NCBI GenBank assembly: GCA_039881145.1
Contig: JAYKKI010000003.1
Coordinates: 10,998,501 to 11,062,500 of the forward strand
Length of the DNA: 64,000 nt
Source: Druceiella hillmani
Taxonomy: Eukaryota; Arthropoda; Insecta; Lepidoptera; Hepialidae
Direction of reading: 5' to 3'
Shown in pieces: positions 36,258 to 47,270 of this stretch. How positions within the stretch are numbered: the first letter of the stretch is position 1; each line of letters starts with the position of its first letter. Below the pieces are notes generated by a model, which saw only the letters and a list, made by a program, of their open reading frames with translations, had not been told where the DNA came from and ran no database searches. The translations under genes and the position numbers were made by a program.

Positions 36258-37179
36258 GTAAGTTATACATAACTAGAAATATAAAATTAGTTTCGGTAAT
36301 TATTCAATTGAAAGACTAGAAACATTCACTTGTTTTCTCAATTTCAACAAGACGTGTAAAGGAATGACTTTCTAATAACTTTTTCAGTGATTTTTTCTAG
36401 GCTTTACTGCATTTTTTGCTTTTCCAACTTAGGCTATATGAGGCTCTTAATTTTAATAAAGAAGAAAAGCGATCTGTTAAAGACTAACGAAATAACATTT
36501 TCTTTACGCTATTTCGGATTTTATATCAAGATCCATCAACTATTGCACCATGATATATATATATTTGAAAGATATTTTTGACAAAAAACAGTTAAATACG
36601 TATAAAACTGAAGCAATCATAATAGCACAGAGTTTTTGCTTTGCCCTTTTTACATTACAAATAATTTGAACATTAAATCGGTAATGTCACAAACAAATAC
36701 TTTTGTTAGTATATTAAGGTAAATTTCTTAGATTTTATTCAATACTTACCATATGTGACAATTGTATCTTATGTGACTATTGGCGTAGAAAAATATTCAT
36801 TCAATCTATTACAGTTTTGCATGGTCAAGAAATTATCACAATATTAATAAATATTCCGTTATGGAAATTGTAGGATTGTGTTTAAACTTATCGATGTAAC
36901 TATGGAACATAAAGCATATGCAACGTAAATTATTCCTCTCGTTAGTAGCTAGTCTCGTCTCGTTAGTATATTGCTAATCATCTATGCCGATTTTGTCTCA
37001 TTTATTATATATTTTTATGATTTTGTCGAAAATCGTTCTATGAACACGACTTTGCTCCAATTAATTCCTATTCAAATTCAATAAAAGCCAATGCGAATAA
37101 ATCCCGTTTCAATTTAATTCAACCCAATTCAAGTAAAATCATTATAATTATATTCGTAATTATGCTGGTTTACTTTTCA

Positions 37180-37530
37180 TAGGCAATCGTAAGTTCTTTA
37201 AGTTACGATTACGTTGGCGTCTTGAAGACATGCCTTTAAAAGGTTAAATTATATTTTGACTTGTTGCCATAGTATCGTAATATTGCCGCCGAATTAGGGT
37301 AAGTGGCGACGATAAGGGAAACGCGCTAAGGCAGAACTCAATGCGTTGTTGCCCAAATAAACAAAGAAGGTGATTACGGTTCTTCAAATTTCATTCACAC
37401 CGACGGCACACATTGGTCTTTATGTTCGTTGCGTGTTTTAGCACCCTTTTACTTAAATAACTTCCGCTGCGTTTACGCGGTGAAAGAATACGTAATATAC
37501 ATCAATGTTTACGACTTGTGATTTCCGTTT
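37180..37530. promoter_or_regulatory. Enhancer-like non-coding block
   Basis: A GC-richer stretch without open frames. It contains CAAATAAACAAAG (about 37354-37366), TGTTTAC (37506-37512) and GATAAG (37311-37316). It lies about 1 kb after the candidate exon at 36165. Its character is similar to the 41.1-kb block. Confidence 0.32.
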
Positions 37531-38498
37531 TATTATGATGATGTTTATGACTGAAATTACACTTGGTTTAAATTATGGTACAAATCTTCACCAATATATC
37601 GTCGGCAGTAATATTTATATATTCTACACTACTACGATTACTTTAAAACTTAACCTGGATTCAAAGTTGCATTAATGATATAATTCACCTTATTTAAAAT
37701 TTTGCTGAATTATATACGACATGCAAATGATAAATAGAGCAAAAACGAGTTTGTTATTACAAAGAACAAAAGCGTCATGCTAAAAAACTATTTAAGGTTT
37801 TTCTCATTCAAATATTGAAACTAATTTTATAATAAATAAAGAAAAATTAAATTGTCGTGTATACTGAAGATATTACAAACTTTCGACTTGCAGCCTGACT
37901 ATATTTTTAGAGAGTGATTTTAGAAACGCTACAAAATAATCTATTTCAAACAGGTTTATTTCAATTATAGTCATATTTTATTTCATTTTGTAAATTTATA
38001 TGTTTGTATTTTAATACTTGTATTTCAAAACAAGTTTTGTATTCTAATAATTTACAATGTTCACAAATTCACTATTCACAAATTTTCATGTATGTGCAAA
38101 TTGAAAAATTGAAAGTAAAGTTATTAATATTTGCAATATATTGTGTTGTTCCTACAAGCAACAGCTACTCATAATATCTACATATACTCGATACACCATT
38201 TATCGAAAATACTTCAAGACATCCATTTAAATCAAATTTTAATTTTCAATTTGAATTTTCTGGAATCTCCAAAATAAACCATTCACCATCTTGATTAACC
38301 ATTTTGAATTAAATTAATATCTTGAGTTAAATTATTTTGAAATTTATCGAAAATATATAACTTAATCTATATTTAGCAACTATTACTAGATATATCTATA
38401 AGCATGACTATAAGTAATAACAGAAAGACAGTAGTTTGGTCAAATAATTTAGATGGGTTATCATTGATAGGGTGCTCGTATATTCAATATAAATGCTG

Positions 38499-38576
38499 TT
38501 CAACAAGAGAGTTATTTTTAACTATTTTTTGTTATTCCGTAACAAAAAATAGTTAAAAATAACTCTCGTTATTGAA
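38499..38576. repeat. Long hairpin with perfect 28-bp stem
   Basis: The arm 38507-38534 is the exact inverse of 38540-38567, with a 5-nt loop (ttccg). Imperfect pairing extends both arms to 38499 and 38576. The arms start GAGAGTTATTTTTAAC. No ORF or transposon ends are evident around it. Confidence 0.95.
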
Positions 38577-38665
38577 AAAAAAACACTGAATCATTATAAC
38601 ATCACTCACGCGTCATTGCGTCTATCTGCCTGTTACAGCCGTTTTTATAAGAAACCATTTAGTAA

Positions 38666-38667
<2 letters not shown>

Positions 38668-38750
<83 letters not shown>

Positions 38751-38755
38751 TATAT
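38668..38755. repeat. (TA)n microsatellite
   Basis: Two TA runs separated by acacacacatc. It lies about 90 bp after the 38.5-kb hairpin and accounts for a Tyr/Ile-rich open frame. Confidence 0.95.
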
Positions 38756-39944
38756 TAATTTTTTTCTAATTAATATTCTAAAATATTTATATACAAATTT
38801 TGGAGGGACAACTGAAATAATCAATTTTTCTCAATATTTCATAAACTGCGTATCGTATTACCTGAAAGATTAAAAATCGGTTATTTCAATAGGTATTTTG
38901 GAAAATAGCCCCAATAAATACATTCACCTTCTATCTCTGAAAGTACTAAAGTGAGAATTAGGAAAAAACAGCATTACTAGGTTTTATACGACCTCTGCTG
39001 AAAAATTAATTAATAGTAACTCATAATGGTGGCGGGGCAGTAAATTTAATGGTGAGAAATAATACTAACTTCTGTTAATAGTTTAATAGAAATACTAAAG
39101 ACCCTTAAATGTTTATACGTACCTAAACGTGTACGGAATGCTTGCAGTGCGAATTTAGTTTAAATTTATTTAGTTATTCTATTTATTAATTTTTTAAGCT
39201 GCCATAAAGATCTCTTATCAGTTTACTGATGTTATTACTATAAAAGTACTAACCTGTGATGAGACTTTAGTGAAAATATTTTTGAGTGAGTCTATGATTT
39301 TTGATAAAATAACAGATTAACTTAATTCTACTTGAGTGACTTGGCGACTCAACAAGATTAACGTCGAAATAATTTTATAATAAAATTTAAAAAAAACCCG
39401 GAGGTCGTCTTATTGAAAAGTTAAAAAAAACTGTTTATAATGTGAAATTGAAAATAAATATAATGTTTTTTTTCTAATTTTTAACCAGTAATAACCCTTA
39501 ATAATACATACATAATCAAACATGTATTTAAGGGAGGTTACCAATGTTTCTCTAAAGTAATTCTCGTTATATTTTATTTAGTTATTTAGACACTCTAATT
39601 TACGACTTGCAAATATGTCGGGTTTATTATTACAAAATCATTTTGTTAATACCGACTTGAATCATTTTTGAGACATAAGTTATTTTAACAGACTGCAGTC
39701 GACGGTAAAATAAGGTTATACATTTACAATAATTTTATTTGGAAGCCGAGAGTGACTTGGTTTTTGAATATGTATTCAAAATTAAAAATGTGTGTAGAAT
39801 TTTTTTAGAATTCTGTTTATTTATTTGTATGTATAGCTGCATATACTTGAAACTAGTACGCAAAAACCAGTAGACCAACTATCATTGAGTACTTATTTTA
39901 AAATATAGACTACGTTTTTTTTTCTAATAGAATATTTTTCAGAA

Positions 39945-40040
39945 AATTTTTGTATACTTTTATCTCTGTCTATTTGTCTGTTTAGTAATGAATTACACAA
40001 AAATTTCTAAGCCGATTTCATCCGAAAAAATAACGCTTGA
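39945..40040. repeat. Dispersed-repeat-like segment
   Basis: The run 'ctctgtctatttgtctgtttag' is followed by 'aagccgatttcatccgaaaaa'. This is the same composition and word style as the segments at 6.2, 44.8, 53.5 and 62.4 kb. Confidence 0.25.
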
Positions 40041-40557
40041 TATTTAACTATAGGCTGAAATTAAAATTTAGGCTAATATTTAAATCTCAATTAAATATCC
40101 TCTAAGTAATTTGAAATTTTGTTTGTGAAATATGACTATTTGAATTTCCTGCACCATCAGCGTTTGCTAAGTGACGAGCGTACATATACTGAGAAATAAT
40201 TGATTGTGCTTAAAAATGATGAATGAAAATTGTGGAAAGTGTCAAGATACCAAAAGTTCAAGTTGAGATATGAATTACTTTTGCTGAATTCAAAGATCCA
40301 AATTTATGACCAAAAAAATAATGTTGGCCAGAGGGCACGGCCTGATAATTTTAATTTGGAATCAGTTTGATAATTTCATACTTTTACGGTGTAAACAAAT
40401 ATTAGTTTTAAATTACGCTTCGCAACTTATTTCAGGAAAATGCGTGTGAAAATTTTCATACTGGGTTATTTATTAAAAATTTCGGATTTTCGCCATTTGG
40501 CCAGGTTGTTGAGTCATTAGTGGGACGCACTGGTCTGTACACAATCTTTGCTTCTTA

Positions 40558-40595
40558 TTTCTCCTCTTTTTACGGTTTCGTAAAAAGAGGAGAAA
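40558..40595. repeat. Hairpin with perfect 17-bp stem and GTTT loop
   Basis: TTTCTCCTCTTTTTACG (40558-40574) pairs exactly with 40579-40595 across a 4-nt loop. An A-rich run follows the right arm. It is structurally like a strong stem-loop, but nothing shows that it is transcribed. Confidence 0.93.
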
Positions 40596-41099
40596 AAAAA
40601 CTTAAAAAGGTAAACGAAACCCTTATAAGAACACTTACGTGTCTGACCGTATGTCCGTTATAGTCGTTTTTTCTCGAAAGCTTAATTTGCTTAATTTGCA
40701 TATTATTCCTAATACTAATTCGAATAATGAAAAATCTTATAACTACTAATTTCAAGTTTTTACTAGTATATATGTCATTTTTTTTAACTCACTCATTCGA
40801 GTCTATCTCCAGTTTTATATCTTCTGGAATTAAAGTAAAACCACCGTTAAAAATAAATACCAAAATCTGAGTTAAAACTAGATAAATAAAGTCACTTGAA
40901 TAAAAAGTCGCTCGAGTAAAATGACAATTATCGAAATAAATTGATAACTCCTGTACATGTTGTTGTCATACATTTTAAAACACAATATTCTTAATTGCTA
41001 AAGAATGCCTTGCTTAAATATTTCGTAAATATATTGCTATCATAGTTTTTGCGTACTTTCAACAATAATTGAAAAGGCGATAGGTATAAGAAACCTTAA

Positions 41100-41400
41100 T
41101 GGAGCGTCGTCCAAATTAAAACCAATCTCCATTAATATCGACATATTATTTCCAAAGCCAAACAATCACAAATTAAACATTCAATTGTCTCTCAGGCGCC
41201 CCGAGATGGTAGCGTTTATCAATCACGTCGGCAAATGTCAATTTGACAAGTGACGATCACGCCACATTCATTTGTCCTTGCCAGGATAAACAAAGTTCAC
41301 GCTTGGGAGGAAATAAATAGGCACGATGTTTATAGATGTGTAGTGATGTTGAGATAGCGGGCTTTGTTTACATGTTTACATAATGCTTAATTCCTCCATT
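41100..41400. promoter_or_regulatory. Enhancer-like non-coding block
   Basis: About 300 bp are clearly GC-richer and more complex than the flanks, with no open frame. They contain GATAAACAAAG (41285-41295) and two TGTTTAC words (41365-41371 and 41373-41379), which are forkhead-type sites, plus ATTAA words suiting homeodomain proteins. This is an inference from composition and motifs; such motifs also occur by chance. Confidence 0.35.
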
Positions 41401-43648
41401 TAGAATTTGCGGGACAAAATAGTGACAAAGTAGTCTATATATAAGCGAATACCACAGCAACACATGAAAGTACAAAAGATTAATTATGATGATAAAACAA
41501 TAACCATTTTCTGGCAAGATTGCGTGTACTATTTCTTCCACGTAATACTACTCTTTGTACATTAGGATATAAGAGATTTATAATTTTATGTGTACTATGA
41601 GTAGCGGTGAAATTTATGGGTTAAAGGAAGTATTAAAATACTAAAATATTTTTCTTGTCTGTGTCGAAAAGAATATTTATTTTTTATTGAAATGTACTTG
41701 TATTTTATGTAGTATGCCTTATTGAAGAATATTTAATTGCAGTATAGATATATCGAATATGTTTAAGAAAAATTACGTAACAATATAAATAATAATAGTC
41801 TTTCACGTGAACATATGTGTGAGCCAAAATAAAAAATTTTGATTGTCATCTGCAGTGGAAATTATAATACAGATTTTTCCACCAATGTATTATGTAGTCT
41901 CTTTCAAGAGATCAAGTTATATAGATTACATGAAGTAAAAAATAACCGAGTATTGTGTTAGTAATATTTTTGGGCAGATAATTAAGCAGAACCTTATTAC
42001 AGTGTGAAATGAAGACATATGCGTAAATATTATGTCGTAATGAAAAATGATTGTTCGTAATTATTTATTATAAACAGAAAACCAAAAAATTTGTTCAACC
42101 TGAACAGACAAATCTACATTGTTTATACTATCAGGTTAACATTGAAATACTGAATATGCCAAGTAAGCTTTATTAGTTGTTGCTATTTTAAGGCTTATTT
42201 ATGACGAAGAATATTTACTGTGTTAATCAATATACATTACCATCCGTTGATAACAAATGACATATAATAAAACTCTGATTATTTTAGAGCTTTCTTTATT
42301 TTCTTTTTTACACTTATCATTATAGTAGAAGCTATACTTCCAAGTATGCTTGTGTTATTTGTGTTACTAGGTATTGTGAATATAAACATAGTCATTCGGT
42401 ATTAATATGCGATTAATGATAACATCATAAAGAAAAATATGAAAAAAAACTTGTAGCGCCCTTCTCTATGTGTTGTGCGGGGTTAATGTTTATTAAGATA
42501 TTTAATTAAACTGTTGTTTATTGTATTATTAATAACCATTTTACTTTAATCGTTTTATAGTTGTAAAATTAAATTGATAGATATCTCGTTGAACTTTAAA
42601 TGATGAAGAAATATAACTGTATTCCTTATGTAAAAGTCGAATCTTTTATCGATTTGAATCTTTTTTATTACCGTACCCATCACTAAAACACCTATGCTCA
42701 AATCAACGCCAAAAAATTATAGATAGCATGGCAGAAGCTAATTTATTTTATGTTAAACCCGAGTCTTGTTTCTGTTCCGATCTAATATAAAAATATGCAC
42801 TTAAAGCTTTATTATGAGATTATTTTCATACATAGAACGATAAAACCAAAGAAACATAAGTCAACTTGTTTACATTAAATACTCTAAACTTTTCTCCTCT
42901 TTGTTCTTAAAGCAGCTTTTCAAATATCCATTTTTCCTTCTACTTGATTTCCTATTTGTTCGAAGTAATTAAGAATAACAACTTGGGTCCTTAAATTATA
43001 TTATTTACACAATATTTCAAACAAGCGTAGGCTTTCTGTCGCACGAGTGTTCAAGATGTACGGGAAAATAATTATCAACTGAACAGTGATTTTGAGATAA
43101 TTTTGTAAGGAAAATTGTGTTTGCGAAAAATGAAATATATTTTAATCGCTAAGACAGCCTCGCGCTTCTGTGTGATGTGTAATAGATCTGAAGTTTTAAT
43201 AAGCCAACTAATAACTTATATGCCTTACTGTTTTTAGGTTTAAGTATTTCTAAATTATACAAGAATTGATAGATAATAGAACCAATATGGTAGCTGATAT
43301 CAATTCTTGAGTTTTTAACAACACCGATCGGTGCAAAAAAATGACTTAAATTTTACTATCTAATTTCCATCAGAAAATAGACAACTTACTATACAATTTC
43401 AACAGTTTCTCGGGTAAATAATTTCCTTCATAAGCGTCATATTTTAGATAGGAAAAATAGGGGATGCAACAAAAATAAGGAAACTCTGTTCGTTATTAGT
43501 TCAACTTTACTTCTCGAACTCAAAATAATTGATTTTAAATTAAAAAAATGTGGTAAAATGCAATTTGAATCATAAAAAGTGCAAGTTATTGCATATTTAG
43601 TGTTCCATGCTATCAGCCACTTACTGAAAAATACTTCGAATTAAAAAT
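41401..43648. other. AT-rich DNA, nothing recognised
   Basis: No open frame, repeat or motif that I can support. Confidence 0.6.
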
Positions 43649-43929
43649 AATTTATACATTTCACAAAAAAAATTTTTACGTATATGATTTAATTCTTTCT
43701 TCAATAAGCAAGAAGCAAGCAATAATACAAGCAATCACATCAAGTAATCACAGTAAGTAAGTTATACTTCCTTATTGGTGTAAATAGAATTTATACATTT
43801 CACAAAAAAAATTTTTACGTATATGATTTAATTCTTTCTTCAATAAGCAAGAAGCAAGCAATAATACAAGCAATCACATCAAGTAATCACAGTAAGTAAG
43901 TTATACTTCCTTATTGGTGTAAATAGAAT
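43649..43929. repeat. Exact tandem duplication, 139-bp unit, two copies
   Basis: The segment from 43651 recurs at 43790 with no difference across the whole unit. Identity extends two bases left and one base right of the two units. The unit contains smaller 'caag'-type sub-repeats. Complete identity in AT-rich non-coding DNA implies a very recent duplication or an assembly duplication. Confidence 0.95.
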
Positions 43930-44079
43930 AGAATTATCTAAACTGTTTCACTATTACATATCATAATTTTAATTAAAGGTTATTTTACATATACTTTACT
44001 GCATAGGCATTATGGAGAAGGATTTTTTTTTAAATAACGAGAGACAAAAAGGGACTACGCTTTATATAAGCTAATCGTA

Positions 44080-44170
44080 TACTTAGCTGGTGCCCCCGAC
44101 TTCATTCATGTGGACTTAAATTTTGGGTTTATCAGAGTTTCTTTTACTGAAACGTGGTCACGTATTTGTT
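44080..44170 (+). repeat. Possible LINE/SINE 3'-end remnant
   Basis: 'gcccccgacttcattcatgtggactt' resembles the very common arthropod repeat word 'ccgacttcgtccgcgtgga' found at the ends of several retroelement families. There is no coding part. This call is by recollection of the motif only. Confidence 0.35.
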
Positions 44171-44539
44171 CATCTATATGTACTCAAATTATAAAAAAAT
44201 ATAAAGATATGCTATATTTACAAACGCACAATAATCTATACATATAACAAAATATAAAACACAGTAAACATAAAAACTCCTACCAACTTAATGCCCACTT
44301 ATTATAGCTACTTTATGTAAGAATGAAGTAAATATTATAAATACAGGGTTTTAGTCTGACACAATAAAAACAATGAAAGTTAGATGTAAAGTTTTTATCT
44401 AGCTATAATAGTCTAAGTTACCAAATAAGTATACTTACAGATATACGTACAGAATAGTTATCACAAATTGTATGTAATTATTTAATAATTTTCCAGCTAC
44501 TAAATATCGTAGATAATTCAAGAGAGTGGCTAGATAAAC

Positions 44540-44990
44540 TGCGTTTCCGAGTATAGCTGTTACCAAGGTGCCTCGTGCGTCTTCGAATACGTGCGTTCGC
44601 TGCGAATCATCCAATGCTATAGGGCGCGCCGCGGATCGCGGTGCGATTTATATAGGATATTATATATTTTTAACTTTTTGTTTATATTAACTTGTTTTTA
44701 AAGACGACCATGGTTTTACAAATTACAGTTAAGAAAAGTTTCCGCTAGATCGACCGAATCGCGTATTATTTCAATTAACATAACTTTTTTGTTTGTGTAT
44801 CGATTGGAATGATACAAACACTAAGTATTACAGGAAGCTTGCCATAATGCATAAGTGAAAACCAAATTCAAGTCGGTTAAGCCGTTTTTGAAATTAGCAT
44901 GCATAAACGCACAGACAAATAGACAGACAAAATTCTAAAAACTATTTTTGTGGCCTCGGTAACATAAGAAAAACGTGTATAAATTGTTGT
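44540..44990. repeat. CpG-rich block joined to a dispersed-repeat-like segment
   Basis: 44570-44645 is strikingly GC- and CpG-rich for this window, with GGCGCGCC and CCGCGG. It has a CCAAT at 44611-44615 and a TATA-like TTATATAG at about 44648-44655. From about 44750 to 44960 the sequence has the style of widespread arthropod repeats: 'aagtcggttaagccgtttttga', followed by an 'agacaaatagacagacaaaa' string. The two parts may form one interspersed repeat. Alternatively the first part is a promoter or CpG-rich regulatory site. Confidence 0.4.
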
Positions 44991-47118
44991 TTTGAAAAAA
45001 TATTTCATGTGCAGAAATAGCTCGTTTACGGTTTTATTATATGTACAGATTTTAATCAGTCTTGTCTTTAATGCGCTGAATGATAATTGACTACGTTTTG
45101 ATACTTTTAAAATGCGTAACGTATTACGTAGGCCATAATTACTGCTTTTACGAAGTAAATTCTATAAACTTGGTAAGCTTATTACATCTGTATTATTTAA
45201 TTTTTTTTAATTAGCTTTTTACCCATGACGTTTATGGTATTAATATCATATTACCACCATAAGGTAAAAATGACCACAGTCAGGCAGTGCTAGAAATTTC
45301 ACTAATTTTTTTATGCTTTTTTGCTATCTGATTAAACTATGTGAAAAAATATAAAACGAAAGTAACATTATTTAAATGGTAGCAAATAAATAAAAAACTA
45401 CTTAAACTAGTTTGTCATTTTGAAATTGAAGTCAAATCTATTATACTTGCAATTTTAACATAATGTAACGTATTTGGGAAGCACTACTCTAAAGTAATTG
45501 TAGCTAAATTTTAAAACGAACAGTGCGAGTGAACTTCCTACTCCCCACTTCGACACTGGCAGATGCAAATAAAGTGAGCGTCCGAAATGTTTCGCAATAA
45601 TAAGGAGAGGAAAGATTTTTAAAAAATCCACCCCAAAGAGATTATTTATCTCATTGTTGTGACGTATTTACGAACCAATTACTTTTTTTTGTCACAGGAA
45701 AAATTTCGCAGGTCGCTTTAAATATTCGTTTTATGATTTTAATTCATAATTGTATTTGCAAAAGTTTTTGAATATTTTCATATAATCCTATAATGTGCAA
45801 GTTTTGCTCTCCGAATTTTGAACTTTGTGGTTGAAGTGTAATGTAATAAAAAGGTCTTTTTGCAAGGAATAGATCATCCTTCTGCGTTTTAGATTACTAG
45901 AAATTTTAAACTGCATTCATAATTGTTATAAGTTACAAATGTTATTTCATTTAACCATCTGGTTGTTCTTTTTCATACTATGGCAATATTCGCCCTGTAT
46001 TTATTTTATTTACAAGTGAAATTTTTAGTGAAAAAACTGTGGGGCGTTATTCCATAATATATTGCTGAATGAAATTGTGACTAAAACAAATTAAAGTTAT
46101 TAAAAAGAAAAAAGCAGCCTTTTTTTTCAAATTTGTTTTAAAAAATTTGATTACATCGTTACGAATTTTAGTGAAAAAATCATTTTTAATAATTGATTGC
46201 TAATAACAAAATTAATGTTTGGTACATGTTATTATTATTATTAACCAAAATTATAAAATTAAAGAAACTAAGTTAATTCAAACTGGTTATAAATCAGTTT
46301 CTGAATTAGAGGGACGCTCTAAATAGCTTAAGGTAAAATTATGAAAAAAAATATGTAAGTTTACCTAAACTTTCCTTGAATTCTGTAGCTATGATTTTAA
46401 ATGTCGAAGTTTATGATAAATTTTATTATTTTTATATCTGTGAAAGGCAATATCTCCATGGTGAAAAGTAATATTATTATTTAAAAATAGTTTGATAGAA
46501 ATATAAAAGCTTAATTCATTATGTATATTTTAATGTGCATGTAGAAAAAAATTCACTTTTACTTCAGGAGCTTTTTAAATGCTGTATGTGAACTATTTAC
46601 CTGATATTAACATTACTTCCGAGAAAATATAAAAAAATAAAATTATCTTTGGTATTCCTAAAAGTAATAGAAAAAACGGTAACTGTTTTAAATTCCGACG
46701 CAATTCGATATTTAATGACTTCAAGGTATAAAAAGACTCCCTCTATTCGTTACTCGGTAAATTATTAACAACCCGTGATATACGGGTAAAGATAAAGTGT
46801 GTTTTTAAAAGTGCCGTGAACGTATGAAATGAATACATGTCTATAATAAGAAAGCAGAGTTTGCTACAAAGGTGTTACATAAATGTATTATATCAGCTTT
46901 GTACTCGCTGAATCGTTTTTGGAGGCCAAAAGTACGTTTTTATGAATAGTAGTAGTACCACATTCTTTATCATATAAAAATAATGTGGTGTTCCTTTTCT
47001 TTCCTTTGAGGATATATAGTCGGTTCAATTTTATAATTTAATATAATCATATAGAGTCTTATGACAATCTTTTATCATTATGTGTCCTTTTGACTACTTA
47101 CGTTGTTTTGTAGAATTT

Positions 47119-47121
<3 letters not shown>
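44991..47121. other. AT-rich DNA, nothing recognised
   Basis: No supported feature was found. Confidence 0.6.

Positions 47122-47193
<72 letters not shown>
47122..47193. repeat. (TA)n microsatellite
   Basis: About 36 uninterrupted TA units. It accounts for a poly-Tyr/Ile open frame. Confidence 0.97.
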
Positions 47194-47194
<1 letters not shown>

Positions 47195-47214
47195 CTTTAA
47201 ATTGTTATATCATA

Positions 47215-47270
47215 TTGATATTGTAATTTGTATTTGTAACGTGAATTACAAATACAAATTGCAATATCAA
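47215..47270. repeat. Inverted repeat with 25-bp arms beside a long (TA)n tract
   Basis: 47215-47239 and 47246-47270 are inverse copies with one mismatch. The 6-nt loop plus start of the right arm (cgtgaatta, 47240) is repeated directly after the right arm (cgtgaattaa, 47271). This arrangement suggests a template-switch origin. Confidence 0.92.

Larger units (their letters stand above)
37531..41099. other. AT-rich DNA with hairpins and microsatellite
   Basis: The 38.5- and 40.56-kb hairpins, the 38.7-kb (TA)n and one dispersed-repeat-like patch are the only features seen. Confidence 0.55.

Noticed and set aside
43700..43780. Short caag-type sub-repeats considered as a CRISPR-like array
   Set aside because: Irregular spacing and eukaryotic context; explained by the tandem duplication.
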